Shown here: piece by piece, positions 10,139 to 20,920 of the stretch
How the letters are laid out: each line of letters opens with the position of its first letter
How positions within the stretch are numbered: position 1 is the first letter of the stretch
Assembly (NCBI GenBank): GCA_963575745.1
Contig: CAUYUJ010009410.1
Location: forward strand, 1-34,436
Direction of reading: 5' to 3'
DNA length: 34,436 nt
Origin: Prorocentrum cordatum
Lineage: Eukaryota; Sar; Dinophyceae; Prorocentrales; Prorocentraceae
The notes under the pieces: model-generated
Databases searched by the model: none
Told to the model about the DNA's origin: nothing
The model's input: only the letters and a program-made list of their open reading frames with translations
Made by a program: the position numbers and the translations under genes

Positions 10139-10490
10139 CCCGCAGCACGTGCTCCATGAATTTCAGCAATCGTTCGGCACTCGCTCATCACCTATCGTTT
10201 GGTTCACCCAAGTGCGCGGTCGGTTTTGTTTTGCTGAGTTGCTGCCAAGGGCGACGGCTCTTTTGGAGAGAGCGTGGATGAGCCTAATGCAGCTGAGTTT
10301 GTGCGTCGGCGTGCTCAGCTGAAGGCTGGTCAAAGTAGATGGGGAGTGTCTGTGCCAGCTCATCGTCAGGTGGGTGCCGTGTCGCAGGATGTCAGCGCAG
10401 TTCTGCAGCATCTATCTGACGCGGGTGCTAGGGATATCCCTTTGCCGTCCGATTACGCACTTATTCCAGAAGTTTGTTTAGCGGCGCTGG
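10139..10490 (+). pseudogene. LINE C-terminal linker
   Basis: After the second finger-like segment a frame from about 10274 reads EPNAAEFVRRRAQLKAGQ and later IPLPSDYALIPEVCLAALDA. I read it as the linker between the zinc-finger region and the methyltransferase-like tail. The assignment depends on its neighbours, as I see no domain of its own. Confidence 0.45.
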
Positions 10491-11480
10491 ATGCGTTTGC
10501 TGCCCCCGCCGAGTCAAGACACCCAGAGCGTGATTCCCGTTTTTCTCTCCCCATTTCGTCCTGGAGATTTCGAGGGCATACCGAGCAGCGCGATTCCTTT
10601 GAGTATTCAGCAACCAACGTACTTTGCATTGCATTTTTTCAGTGTCAGTGCCCGTCGTCGGCCGGGGGATTTTCAGTGGCAGTTGGAACGACAGATCTCG
10701 GCATTCCCCGTCGAAGTCTTCATGCTCAGTATTGGTATTGCTATTGATGTGGCGCGTGGTGATCGGACGAGGGGGGAAGTCGATTCTTCACTGGGCTGAC
10801 CATCTCCGCATGGGACGGGTTATCAACGCCTGAGGAGGGGGGGGGGGGCTTCCCTGTGAGACTCGGTCTGCGCCCGGGCGGCACGAGGGAGGCCCCCCCC
10901 TCTCTCAAGTCGTCTGAGTCTACCCGGGGAGCCCTGTGGGCTAGCACGCGTCAACGTGGGCATGCTGTTGCTCGCCCTGGTTCGTTCGCGCAGGCAGCAC
11001 GCAGGCAACAGGCTGCTGTTCGCGCAGGCAGCGTGCGGCTGTTCGCCCCAGTTCGTTCGATGGCGGAGCAGCTGACAGCGGGGGCGGGGGCTTGGTCAGA
11101 GCGCCCAGCGCCCGCCTTGCGGGCCCCCACGGCCCCCGCCTCCTTCCGGCGGCCTCCGCTCCCGGCTCTGGCGGCTTCGCCCTGCAGCAGCGCCATCGCG
11201 CTCGATCCGCGCGCGCGTCGAGGTCTTGGGGCCGACCCCTCGGAGCACGGTCGGGCTCGACCTGTTCAGTTGCGGTTCGCATGGGTCATCTGAGAGACCG
11301 TTCGTTTGACACCTTTGGGGCGGGCACGTGTTCGCAAGGGAAAGGGGCCCGCCAGGTTCTCTTGGGCAAGAATGCTCAGGGTAAGATTAGGGCGGCCAGT
11401 TAGAAGTCGTACCCTCCAGGCATGTGTGCTTCTATCGCTTCCAGTACATGTGACAGTCTTTCGCAGTTACTTGAGCCTGG
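10491..11480 (+). pseudogene. LINE-associated methyltransferase-like tail
   Basis: The frame at about 10612-10797 reads FALHFFSVSARRRPGDFQWQ, then LSIGIAIDVARGDRT. These look like the first (LxLFSG-type) and following acidic strands of a Rossmann-like methyltransferase. About 50 bases later, after a stop and a run of G, another frame gives LPCETRS (from 10849), comparable to the GGPPC/PC(Q/E) motif IV of cytosine methyltransferases. The region 10940-11290 is GC-rich and unrecognised. From about 11330 the frame FxxGKGARQVLLGKNAQGK then KSYPPGMC resembles the last part of such LINE tails. Reading this as a cytosine methyltransferase relic is inference; several stops and frameshifts make it inactive. 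Confidence 0.5.
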
Positions 11481-11585
11481 TGAAGGCACTGAGTCTTCCT
11501 GGGCTGGTGACATGCCCAGTGTTCTCGACAGTTTGCAAGAGGATTTGGATGCATCTCCCTCGGCACTGATGATCAGAAGTTTGAT

Positions 11586-12066
11586 GTGGCGCCTGGTGTT
11601 GCCAGGCCTGGGCACAGCAGGCACCGTCCTCGTGATGACCCAGAGCGTGCTCGCTTCTTCGATTCGGATGAGGAGTCTGGAACCGACAGCCCCAGGGAGC
11701 AGGCTGACCAACGTGCGAGTCCTTTCCCGCGCCAGGACCAGGAAGTGGAGGCTCCCGGGGAGGAAGCCATTTTGGAACAGATCTTCGAGGAGCCCGACTG
11801 GGATGTCTTTTCTCCCCCCCTATTCCTTTCCTTTCCTTCCTCCCCCCGCCCGCTTCCCATCCCCCTCTCCGAGCATCAGCGGCAGCGCGCTGCTGCCAAC
11901 GCAGAGGAGGCCCGCCGTCGACGCGCCGCCCGCAGGGACGCTGAGGCGGCCTCGAGGAGAGCCCGTGCGTGCGTCTCTGGACTTTTTCCTTCAGCCCCGG
12001 TGGACTTTTTCTCTTCCTCCTCCTCCTCCTCCTCCTCCTCCTCCTCCTCCTCCTCCTCCTCCTCCC
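11586..12066 (+). pseudogene. Unassigned charged coding-like block, probably LINE 3' part
   Basis: One frame reads RARFFDSDEESGTDSPREQA and later EAILEQIFEEPDWDVFSPP. It then enters a run of Arg/Ala (EARRRRAARRDAEAASRRA) and ends in a serine run encoded by a (CTC)n microsatellite. The acidic segment looks coding, unlike the repeat around it. It follows the LINE tail directly after a frame change and may be its continuation, or the start of another element. I do not recognise a domain. Confidence 0.35.
12015..12065. repeat. (CTC)n microsatellite
   Basis: A near-perfect CTC/TCC trinucleotide run. It reads as poly-Ser or poly-Leu on plus and poly-Glu on minus, which keeps long frames open without implying a gene. 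Confidence 0.95.
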
Positions 12067-12555
12067 TTCCTCCGCCTCCTCCTCCTCTGCCTCCTGGTCC
12101 TCTCCCCGACTTCGATCCAGGTCGTCGTCGTGCTGGTACCCCCCCCCCGTGCGTGCGTCCCCGCTCCCGCCGAGCGCGCTGGTGCACTGATCGCCCCGGA
12201 GGCGCAGGCCCGGCGGTCGGTCGTGCTCGGCTGCTCTGCTCGCCTCGTCGTTTCATTGTTGCCGTGTTTGTGCAGCTCTCATCTTTCTAGCTGGTATAAG
12301 CGCTGATTTGTATTCGAGCTCCGCACGCGCGCGCAACGCGCCCCCGGCACTGCCGCAGTGCGTCCTGTACCAGTCTTGGGGGGGGGGGGCGTTTTTGTAG
12401 GCCCCCCCCGTACCCCCCCCCCACAACGCCCTTTATGGCCGAGAATTAAAAATGCGCTTATGTACCATCGCAGTGGCTTGGAAGAGCTGTCTTGCGGGTT
12501 TTTGTTTCTACCCTTGGCCTTCTGCCTCCCACGTGGGGACAGAGTAGGTGCAATT

Positions 12556-12717
12556 GGGGAACCGCGCCGCGTCGCCGATGCATCGCCGATGCGTCGGCGA
12601 CGCGGTTCGATGCGGAGCCAGACATTCTCCACGCCAGCTTCGCCGACGCATCGCCCTTGCCGATGCGTCGACGATGCATTGGCGATGCATCCGCGATGCG
12701 GCGCGGTTCTCCGAACC
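12556..12717. mobile_element. GATGC-rich ~160-bp miniature inverted-repeat element, copy 1
   Basis: The ends are inverted: GGGAACCGCGCCGC on the left and GCGGCGCGGTTCTCCGAACCC on the right. The interior is a mesh of GCATCGCC/GGCGATGC palindromes around a core reading GGAGCCAGACATTCTCCACG. Two further copies with the same core and ends lie at 33507-33669 and 33694-33863. There is no coding capacity, so a MITE-like non-autonomous element is the likely class. It sits in intron 1 directly against a (CTC)n microsatellite. Confidence 0.7.
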
Positions 12718-12723
12718 CGTTTG

Positions 12724-12813
12724 CTGCTCCTCCTCCTCCTCCTCCTCCTCCTCCTCCTCCTCCTCCTCCTCCTCCTCCTCCTGCTCCTCCTCCTGCTCCT
12801 CCTCCGCCTCCTC
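12724..12813. repeat. (CTC)n microsatellite adjoining the GATGC element
   Basis: About 90 bases of CTC repeats with a few CTG/CGC interruptions, beginning within 10 bases of the end of the GATGC element. Confidence 0.95.
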
Positions 12814-14492
12814 GGCCCCATTTGCGAGCCTTCGATTTGCCAGCCACCGTCGGCATCCCGCGGCCATCGCGGGCCCCAGCCGGCAGGCGGAGGCCTCTGC
12901 GGAGGCGACTTTCGGAGGTTCTCGGCGGCTGTCGGCGTCGGCGGGTTGTCGTCGAAGTCGTCGAAGCTGCGGGCGGCGTCGTCGTCGCCGTCGTCGTCGT
13001 CGTCTTCGGGGCGGGCTGGCGCCTGCTTGGGGACGTCCTGGCGAGTTGTCGGGCCGTCTCCCTGGACATCCCACGATGCATGTTGTTTTCAATCCGCGGG
13101 CAGTTTTCAATCCGCGGGCATTCCCAAGGGGCCGTTGCTTCTTACCCCCCACTCTAATTGGGTTTTGTGTTTCCTCTGCACCCGACCCTTTCCGCGCAGG
13201 AAAACAGCCCTCACCCGCCCTCTCCTCCTCACCTCATTTCGCACTCACCATCACAGCACCATCACCTCACCATCATCGTCAGCATCACCATCCCATCATG
13301 ACCATCAACCGCCATCTTCATAATCACGGCTACCCCCGCGTTCAACAAATGTCTTCATTACGTCCAGCTCTCGACAGGAACCCTGGAGCGGCCCCGTGTT
13401 AAGCTGCACGGGCCTCGGCAAGCCAGAGAGGAGCTCTCGGAAGATTCGTGGGGTTCATTATTGCGTTCTGGATGGTCGAGTAAGGGGCGAAGTTGTCCCC
13501 CTTCTTCTTTTGAGCGGTATGCGGAGCAGTTTCGTCCCAACGCTGCTGTTTTTCCGGATGAGGACTTCCAGCAACAACAACATGTCAGGTGTTCCCACGG
13601 TTTTGCGTCGTATGTATGACGGCCTGTTCCCTCACTACCGCAAACACACACACAAACGGTGAGCGAGACGTCACGGATAGGGGTGTCGTTCTTGCGCGAT
13701 TCTGTTCAGCAGGTTCCGCCCCATGATGTTAGTTTGTCTGCGTCATCAATTGGTCTGATAGCGATGGTGGCTATGCAGACCAATAGTCATGTCTGCGAGG
13801 AGGCCAGCAGGGTCGCTTTGCGCAGCACATTCTGATGTGGTGTTGTTTTTGGTATGCTGGCTCTCCGCAGGGAGTTACCGAGTCGTCTCGTTGCCATCGG
13901 CCAGGCCCCCCGGATCGTTGACGAAAAACAGATGGAAGCCCTCTTGCCCTGCAGGAAACGAGCCAAACGGTGTTTGGGCGAATTTGTAGACAGTTTTCGG
14001 CTTGATCCCGTTTTGCAGCAAAGGCCGAAATATGACAGAAGGAGGGAAAACGAAAGCAGAGCGAAAACGCAACACACTGTTTAACTCGCGCCTGCTTCCG
14101 AGCGTTGGGTGCCTTCCTGCCTTCTCTATCGCGTCTCACGTCCTCACGTCTTCTTCATGTCTGGATCACGGTATGCCCTCGAAAGAGGTGTTTGCCGGGT
14201 GTCCTCGGAGATCCGCCCGGGCTCTGGAAGGAGGAATGACGAAGTGGGGAAGACGAGTTGGCAAGCCCAGAGGGGGGGAATGGTGGAAGTATGGGGAGGC
14301 CTGCGAGGAAGCGCAGGATGACCAGAAGTGGCTCTTGTCGGGCGTCTCGAGAAATCAGCCTTGTCTCTTGAAGGGGGGAGGACGAAGGGGGGAAGATGAG
14401 TTTGCAGAACCCGGGGGGGGGGCAGAAGCACGGGGAGGCCGCCCGGGGAGAGCAGAATCGAGTCGACGCATCGTGTGGCCGTCTCCTGCGAG
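12814..14492 (+). other. Rest of intron 1; no gene recognised
   Basis: It contains a GTC/GTCGTC tract near 12940-13010, a CACCATCA-rich tract near 13245-13300 and otherwise unique sequence with only short frames. The intron ends with CTGCGAG (AG at 14491-14492) and no marked pyrimidine tract. Confidence 0.5.
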
Positions 14493-14582
14493 GACTGTAG
14501 CACGGACGCGGACTGGGTGCAGCTCTGCAGAAAGCAGCGCGCGAACAGGTCCAGCGGCGACATGGCGAGCCTTGCGTCGAAG
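14493..14582 (+). CDS. Exon 2 of the CS-domain gene
   Basis: Thirty codons, phase 0 at both ends, beginning DCSTDADWVQLCRKQRANRS and ending SGDMASLASK. The first residues complete the exon 1 block (DFTLK|DCSTDADW), which makes the join persuasive. The acceptor is GCGAG|GAC and the donor is TCGAAG|GCAACA, a GC donor. Read on past 14582, the frame loses its composition (ATSHRQRKM). The segment is hydrophilic and probably ends the N-terminal block, leading into a linker. It has no catalytic motif. Confidence 0.85.
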
Positions 14583-14866
14583 GCAACATCCCACCGGCAG
14601 AGGAAGATGAGTAGGGGGGTTGGGCAGATTGTCGATGACGGCGACCATGGTGAAACCCACATCTCGCGGAAAGTGACGTCCCGTTTCCGCCCAGCGAGGC
14701 GTGGATGCCCAGAACGGTCTGGCCGGCCTGTCCGCCCTGGCCGGCCTTCCAAGCAATAGGCTTGCGTCGCCATGGCGGAAAAAAGGGTCCCCATTGAAAC
14801 TCGCCGAGAAGGGATGTCTTGTCGGAAGTGTTGGCGGCGCGCGCAGGGGGGTATGGGGGAGGAGGG

Positions 14867-14967
14867 CAGGCTTCTTAGAAGGAGGTAGCTTCTGAGAAGG
14901 CGTTGACACTACATCTGTAAAAGATGTCGCCGCCTTCCAAGAGACAGCCTCCTTCTAAAAAGCCTTT
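14867..14967. repeat. Imperfect foldback (CTTCT/AGAAG-rich)
   Basis: The left arm AGGCTTCTTAGAAGGAGG and following AGCTTCTGAGAAGGCG are mirrored on the right by CGCCTTCCAAGAGA and CCTCCTTCTAAAAAGCCT. The sequence could fold into a long hairpin with a loop near 14912-14927. Similar GAGAAGGC/CTTCTGAG palindromes are frequent at 1065-1262. Confidence 0.6.
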
Positions 14968-15952
14968 CCAGTTGTTTCCGCCCTTCTTCGAAGGCCAAAA
15001 CAGCAGGTTCCCAGAGTCTGGCTTGACATCTTCTGGCAAGTTTGGTGTGTACGAAGGAGTCCCAGAATACAACCAGACACAGTGTGTCTTTGCATTCAAG
15101 AGGTACGCGTGGTGTTTTCGCTCAGTCGGAAACAGAAGCGCCGTTCGTGACAACGTCGGCCTCCCCCGTGTGGTTGGTTGTTGCAGGTCCTGAAGAGGAT
15201 AGCCAACCACACGCCGAAACGCTGGAGACGGACTGGCCCAAGGGTGCCCGAAGCAGTGGGCAGACCCAGTCCTAGGCCAGAAAGGAAACCAAAGGAGGTT
15301 GCGCAGTCAATTGCTTCTTGGCGACCCTGGCGCAGCTTAGCCGTTGCCAGGCGAGCCTGGGGTGGGTGTACAAATAATGCTGTGTATGTTGCACTAGTAT
15401 GGATATGTTTGGCGAATGATTTTCCTAATGTCAGAAGAAGAGGAGGGGTCTTGTGGCAAGCGGACGTGGAGGCTTTTCTTAGTTTTTGCCTTCCCTTGGG
15501 CCCACCAGCAGCCCCTGGTCTGTCAAATGCAGTCAACCCGCACAGTAAGGATGGGCGGTTATCTTAAGGGTACCCTTGCATTCTTGCCTCCTCGGTCATC
15601 CTTAGCCAGTTTGGCTGGCCCCGCTCCGCTCGAAAAGTTTCGAAACGGCCTTCCAAGGTCCTTGCACCCTCATCATTATGATACGGGTCGACTGTGAAAA
15701 AGCTGGTGTTGAGGAGAAACCGCAGGAGCCTTGACGCCTTGGGCTTCCCCCTCCGGCAAGCTGCCTCTCCCGAGTGCTTTGCCGATGTTCCCGTGTCCTG
15801 CGGCGGCCGCCGGGGGGCCAGAAAATGGTGAAGTATTTGCATGCCCCCGTCGTCCAGGACCAGCGTCGTGCATGCTGCGAGCGATGGGCTCGGTCAGTGA
15901 GTGTCCTTGTTGTTGTCGAGGAAAAATAAGAACGCCATGATCCGCAACTTTC

Positions 15953-16077
15953 GCGCTCCGCGCGGATTTCTTGGATCCGCACTGCTCCCCCCCGGCGGCA
16001 CCTCTGGCGCCGCCCCTGGCGCGCCGCGCGCCAGGGAGGGGGGCCCAGCGCAGATCCAAGAAATCCGCGCGAAGCGC
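15953..16077. mobile_element. Foldback element with 32-bp arms, copy 1
   Basis: The arms 15953-15984 and 16046-16077 are near-perfect inverted repeats, with the core GGATTTCTTGGATC matched by GATCCAAGAAATCC. The loop is GC-rich and carries GGCGCC palindromes and a CCAGGGAGGGGG stretch. Other copies are at 17819-17974 and 32546-32667. It has no coding capacity. Similarity continues on the right into TTCATG-TTAT and, less clearly, on the left, so the true element may be longer. Confidence 0.75.
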
Positions 16078-17011
16078 AACAACTTCATGCTTATGCCACA
16101 GTTTTTCTCTGTCTAGGTTGGCTGGTGATTTGTGTCGCACGGTGCTCCCCGCAGTGCATTGTCAGATGATGCTGCAGTGAGAACATAGCGCGTCGCCCAG
16201 ACGTGGTGGACTCAGTATTGCCGTGCGCGTTGCTCCGTGGATCCGCCCGCTCGACTTGGACTCGTGCAAGCCACCGTGTAGAGTTGACAGGGTTCGACTG
16301 ATTCCGGCAATCGTCGCAGACAAAGACAAACACATTTCGTTGCGATGGACATGGGTACGGAAAGAATGGGTACGAAGACCAACAGCAGCAACAGCAGTTC
16401 TTGTCTCTGTATTGCAGGGTTCGTTGTCGGCGTCGCCGCGGACTTTGCCCATTTGAGGCAGCAAGCCGCGTGCCCAACAGCGGTCGGAGTCCGATTCGGA
16501 TTACACGTTTTTTTGTACCCGTCTCGGGCGTCCAAAACACGTCTCCATGTTCCGATGGCCAGGTGACGTCACCGCAGTAAGTGCGAGAATGGGGTGCAGA
16601 CCAGCGTGCAAACGAGACCAGGCTTCGCAGCTGGGGGGAAGGTATCGAGCCGTGCGGAGAGGAGGAAACGCCCGACACTTGGTGGCGGCGGCCGAGGCCA
16701 ACGACTGCGATGTGCAGGGACGCTCTTCTCCAGCGCGGGAGGGTGCCTAGGCCCAGGCGCCGAGAGATTCAGGGTGCACAGGAGAAGAAGAGCGGCCGGC
16801 CCGATTCCATTGGACCTCGGGGGCCGCGAGGGCCCCGCGGAAGTTGCACGTGCCCGAGTCGTCCCGCACGCACGCTGTTTGCGTCGGCGGCGGCGCAGAT
16901 TGGCTTCACCGGCGATAGAGCTAAGCAGGGGCACCGAGAAGCGAATTGGCCAGCATGCAGGAGAAGGAAGAGGACGGACAGGGCGGCCTCGGAGGGGAGA
17001 AGAGACGGGGC

Positions 17012-17274
<263 letters not shown>

Positions 17275-17311
17275 ATATGGTATCCGAGCGACGGCGAGAG
17301 CCCTCTCGGAG

Positions 17312-17407
17312 GTTGGCGCCAACAACCCGGCGCAGATCACCCCCGCGATGATGGACCAGTCCGCTCCTAGCGGCGACACCGACAAGTACACTTGGCGGCA
17401 GACGGAG
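17312..17407 (+). CDS. Exon 3: linker and first CS-domain strand
   Basis: Thirty-two codons, phase 0. It starts VGANNPAQITPAMMDQS, a flexible Pro/Met linker, and ends DTDKYTWRQTE. Y-x-W-x-Q is the usual entry to a CS domain (first beta strand). The frame is open upstream through the microsatellite, so the acceptor is chosen at CTCGGAG|GTT, which joins exon 2 in frame (SLASK|VGANN). The donor is ACGGAG|GACCGC. A GA donor is needed because the next CS strand starts with GAC at 18548; the joined product reads WRQTE|DEVEVTF. Beyond 17407 the frame turns into RSPPGPG, which is unlike the domain. Confidence 0.87.
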
Positions 17408-18547
17408 GACCGCTCGCCCCCAGGGCCGGGACTTCTCCGGAGCCATCGCATGGGGGAGCGGTCTTCGGGAGCCTCGGCAGGCGGTGGGCGTGGGTCTTCC
17501 AGCCCTTCTGCGACCAGAAGATGTCCCTCTCCCCCGTTGTATGGGGGGCGGCAAAGAGGGGTTTGATGACTAGGGGGGGGTGGATCTCATGGCGGGGGCC
17601 ATGATATTTCTTCAGATTTCATGGCGCCTCTTCTTACTCCGGTACGTCCCTGGCCCCCCCGCTGGGCCGCGCACATGCTGCCGGTCATGATTTGCACCCC
17701 CTTCCTCTTGGACACCCCTCTCTTTGCCGCTCCCCTGTTGTAGACGGTCGCAGGACGTCGCCTCTCCGAGGCGGTGGAAGTGGACAAATCTGTTTTCGAA
17801 GAAGAGGAAGCAGAAGGGGCGTAGACGCTGATTTTCCTTGGTCGATGCTGGGGCCACCCCCTGGCGGGGCCTCTGGCATGCCTCTGGCTGGCGCTGGGAC
17901 CTCCCCCCATGGGCGGCGCCTCCGCGCGCCAGGGGGGTGGGGGGGCGAAGCACAGATCCAAGAGATCCGCCCAGACCGCCGGCTGTTCATGTTTATTGGG
18001 CTGGCCTCCGGCCAGTGCCGCCGATCCAGGGGGGGTGAGAGCGAGATTCCAAGGATCCCGGGCCCTCTTCCATTGTCCAGGGGGCCTCTGGGGCCTTTCT
18101 TGGCTTCCTCTGGGGCTGTCGTGGGCGGTCGGGGCTCCGGAAGTGTAGTTTTCTATACCCCCCTGTCCCCGGGTACCGAGAAACGTCGGAAATGACGTCG
18201 GAAATGAGCGAAGTTTGAGCGAGCTCAAGTCCACGCTCTCAGAAACTCACACGCCGGATCGGCGGATTTCACATTGTTTCTTTTTTGATTGGCGGCGCTG
18301 GCTCGAATACCACAGCGTGTGGGATCATGGGTTCCGAGGCATCGTTTCGGGTGCGTTTCGGGGCCTCGGGCTTGCTCGAGACTTTTCTCAAGGTCTCACG
18401 CGTCCGACGGCCAGCTCGCGCTTTGTGTTGCAACCGACGCATAACTGGGCTTTGGTCTTATATGTTTCGTTCGATCGCACATGGTCTAAGTGCGCACAGT
18501 CGTACGTGCCCTCCCCCTATCCATTTATCCATCCGTTTGCTCCCTAG
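17408..18547 (+). other. Intron 3, GA donor
   Basis: It begins GACCGCTC and ends CTCCCTAG, with AGGAC present across both borders. It contains a diverged foldback element (17819-17974). The remainder is G-rich and C-rich intron sequence with no recognised gene. Confidence 0.75.
17819..17974. mobile_element. Foldback element, diverged copy 2
   Basis: The right arm is clear (CACAGATCCAAGAGATCCGC at 17951-17970) and followed by CTGTTCATGTTTATTG, matching the flank of copy 3. The left arm (GCTGATTTTCCTTGGTCGAT) has several substitutions. The loop again carries GGCGCC and CCAGGGGGG stretches. It lies in intron 3 of the same gene that has copy 1 in intron 2. Confidence 0.65.
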
Positions 18548-18643
18548 GACGAAGTCGAGGTGACCTTCAAGAAGGAGGGCCTTCAGAAGGGAGACAAGAA
18601 AGTTGTCAAGGTTATCTTCGCAAGAGAGAGGCTAAAGGTAGAG
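18548..18643 (+). CDS. Exon 4: CS-domain core strands
   Basis: Thirty-two codons, phase 0: DEVEVTFKKEGLQKGDKK, then VVKVIFARERLKVE. This matches the alternating strand pattern of CS domains (charged/hydrophobic VEVTF, Lys-rich turn, VKVxFxRxxLKV). The acceptor is CTCCCTAG|GAC. Two donors are possible. A GT at 18638 gives RLK|AKGD. A GC at 18644 gives RLKVE|AKGDVLIDS, which fits the usual LKVxxKGxxLLDGxL spacing without a two-residue gap. I chose the GC donor. Both keep the frame, so they could also be alternative sites. Confidence 0.87.
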
Positions 18644-19381
18644 GCGCGCATGCTCGAACAGAAGGGTCGGTTGTGCCTGGACGGATAGGCTGCTAAGGGA
18701 AGCTCACATTTCCCACGATTGCTAGTTCGGTTCGTTGGTATGAGCTGACCTGGCTGATTACTTCTCTGTGACACGAAGAGGAGAGGCCACCATAGTCACA
18801 TCGGGCAACGAGCAGATAACTATGTGGAAACGAAAGAACCTCACGGTGGTCCAGCTGTATCACCTTTTGTCTGGTCGGATGTGCCTGCCCCCCTCCCCTC
18901 CCTCTTCCTCGGCCCACCTCTTCCCAGCTCATCCCCCTCCACTCCCACCTCGTCCTCAGACACCACGTTGAAAGTCTTCGGAGATCCTCCGAAGCTTGCG
19001 GGGATCCCCAGGAAGCTTCCGCCTCCCGAAAGGCTCCGCGGGAGCCGACGGAGGTCCTCAGAGGGAGGGGGTCGCAGCAACCCACGGGGGAAGGGGAAGA
19101 CGAAGAAGATGTCCCCAGTTCGTCGTCGTCGTCGCCACCAGGCTGCAGCCACCTTGAAGGCGAAACAAGTGTTTGATATATTCCTGCCCGATATTCCCTT
19201 CCCTGCCCGAATTATTCGCATTGCGGCCCGCGGACCCACTTTCCAGTCACACCCACGGACAGTGTGAGTAAGTCTGCCCAGCTTCTTCACTCGGATGGTT
19301 GACCGTGTGTACGGCATGGCTTGGGCCCGCAAGGAACGGCTCTGTTAAATTGTACCCCTCCGCTGGACTTGTTATTGACAG
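18644..19381 (+). other. Intron 4, GC donor (GT alternative at 18638)
   Basis: It starts GCGCGCAT and ends TTATTGACAG, with AGGC shared at both borders. It contains a C-rich/TCC tract near 18887-18955. Some frames are open but unrecognised. Confidence 0.7.
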
Positions 19382-19471
19382 GCCAAAGGCGACGTCCTTA
19401 TCGATTCGAAGTTGCACGCTCCGACCAACGTTGACGAGTGCACCTGGACGCTGAGTGACGGCGTGCTTCAG
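19382..19471 (+). CDS. Exon 5: CS-domain C-terminal strands
   Basis: Thirty codons, phase 0. It begins AKGDVLIDSKLHAPTN and ends VDECTWTLSDGVLQ. The (D/E)-(D/E)-(C/S)-T-W-x-L-x-D-G signature is the best-conserved part of CS/NudC domains, with the invariant Trp present. The acceptor is TTGACAG|GCC. The donor is CTTCAG|GCGACT (GC). Past it the frame reads ATRQGGGTITV, which does not continue the domain, whereas joining exon 6 gives GVLQ|VTLAK. Confidence 0.9.
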
Positions 19472-20920
19472 GCGACTCGGCAGGGGGGCGGCACAATCAC
19501 GGTGCGTTTTCTGATGACGTGACCACCGCTAGTGGATCGCGCATACAAGCGAGCTATTATTCACACAAGCGCGAAGCCAATGTTGATTATCTGTTCTGAG
19601 CGCGCATACGTTTGCAAATACTGTGTACGAGTAGCCAATGCGTGGGTGAGTACGACAGCGATAGCGAGCACGCAAGAGCAGTGCTCATAGCGAATCCTAC
19701 GTTGGAGTCGAGGAAGCGCCTGAGGGCGATGTCCAAGCGTTCACCAGTTATGCGACAATCACCACCAATCGAATGACGAATTCCAAAGAGGTAAGTCACC
19801 ACCGACCAAACCGCCCGAACCCAACCCGAAGGCCCCAATTTGCCCTCCATTTCCAGGGTGGGGGGAGGGCGAGCTGACACAACTCACGTGGAACCCGTAC
19901 CCCCCCCCCAACCCGAATTTTGGGTCGTCGGATTGGGTTGTGTTTGTCTGGTGGGTAGTCGGTAAGGTTTTTGCTGTCATTGCTGAGGGTATTAGTAGCA
20001 CCGCTTCGTAGTACCAGCTTGTCGTAGCACCGCTTAGTAGCAACAGAACACGAATAGTGTGATTACTGCTACGCTGGCCAGCTCCATCATTACTACGACG
20101 GCGATTCCGACTGGTGTATAAGTGTCAGTCCGCATCAAGTCTGTGTTGCTACCTGCTTTTGGCGCGCCACCTTTTTTCATGACTCCCGTTGGTTGAATAA
20201 TGTGCCAATAGTAGGGTACTGTTGTTCCTATTTCCACGCTTACAGTTGTTTACAGTGCCATTGCGTTCGGCCTGCTGCGTTATGACAATTGTGATGGTAT
20301 TGCTAATTCCGCTATTGTTTCTATTGTTAGGCTTCGGCGTGTTATCGTCTTGTATTTCTGCACGTGGGCGTCCGCGCCGCGCAGGGATCTCGTCCCAGGG
20401 GATCTGTTAGTCGCGGGGCTGTGCAAAGGCGTGTGCTTTGTGCTTCCCCCTCAACCTGCAGCTGGTAGATCTGCGCACGAATTCTATTTCGGCGGCCTTC
20501 CACGCGCCCTCCCGGTGCGCGTGCCGATCCGTTTCTTGTTATGCATATTATGTTTGTTTGCTCAACGACGTTGCCATCTTGCCTCGTCTACCACTGCTTG
20601 TACGCTCGCGCGTTGGACGAATGCTTGCATGTGCAAGTTGAGGTACGTGGTCATGTCTGGTCCGTCTCGGACAAGCCATGGCTTTCTTTGTTCTGGTCCG
20701 TATGATGGGTCACTCCTTGTTCGAAGTGTACGTCCGAGTACACTAGCATGTGCACTCGCGCCAATATGTTCCAGTCCGCTGCAGATTAGGAGAAAAATGC
20801 AGATGCAAGTAGGCACATGTTTCTATATTTAAGTATACACATACCCAATCATTGATGTACATATATGCATACAAACATGTATCTACACGCGTACAGGAGT
20901 GGGCCGACAGGGGGGTGTGA
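19472..20920 (+). other. First part of intron 5; no gene recognised
   Basis: Intron 5 opens with GCGACTCG. This stretch is mostly unique sequence with many short frames. A C-run at 19898-19909 and a degenerate set of short direct repeats near 19998-20050 (GTAGCACCGCTT) are visible. A 78-base block at 19713-19790 followed by GTAAGT was considered as an exon and rejected. Confidence 0.5.

Larger units (their letters stand above)
7600..12066 (+). mobile_element. Degenerate non-LTR (LINE) retrotransposon in intron 1
   Basis: A series of frame-shifted blocks on the plus strand gives the successive parts of a LINE polyprotein: the pre-RT region and finger (7738-8289), palm motif A (8553-8576), the YxDD-equivalent FVDD (9011-9022), the thumb and C-terminal region (9509-10140), a split zinc finger (10028-10095), and a methyltransferase-like tail (from about 10620 to 11480). 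Many frameshifts and stops make it non-autonomous. It lies in the same orientation as the host gene, inside its first intron. The 5' and 3' ends and target-site duplication could not be defined, and the stretch after about 11480 may belong to another element. The domain order is what I would expect from dinoflagellate LINEs. Confidence 0.8.

Noticed and set aside
11764-11780. Possible dinoflagellate spliced-leader relic (AGCCATTTTGG)
   Set aside because: Only 11 bases match, and the following bases differ from the expected CTCAAG. This is too short to support.
12358-13402. Overlapping 200-320-codon frames on both strands
   Set aside because: They come from the (CTC)n run and the GATGC palindromic element. 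The same peptide pieces recur at 33507-33863 because of the element copies, not a gene family.
18638-18639. GT donor for intron 4
   Set aside because: It gives RLK|AKGD, two residues short of the usual CS spacing. The GC donor at 18644 gives RLKVE|AKGD. It was kept only as an alternative.
19713-19790. Candidate exon EAPEGDVQAFTSYAT... followed by GTAAGT
   Set aside because: It would insert 26 residues between GVLQ and VTLAK, which are adjacent in CS domains. The exon 5-exon 6 join is already complete.
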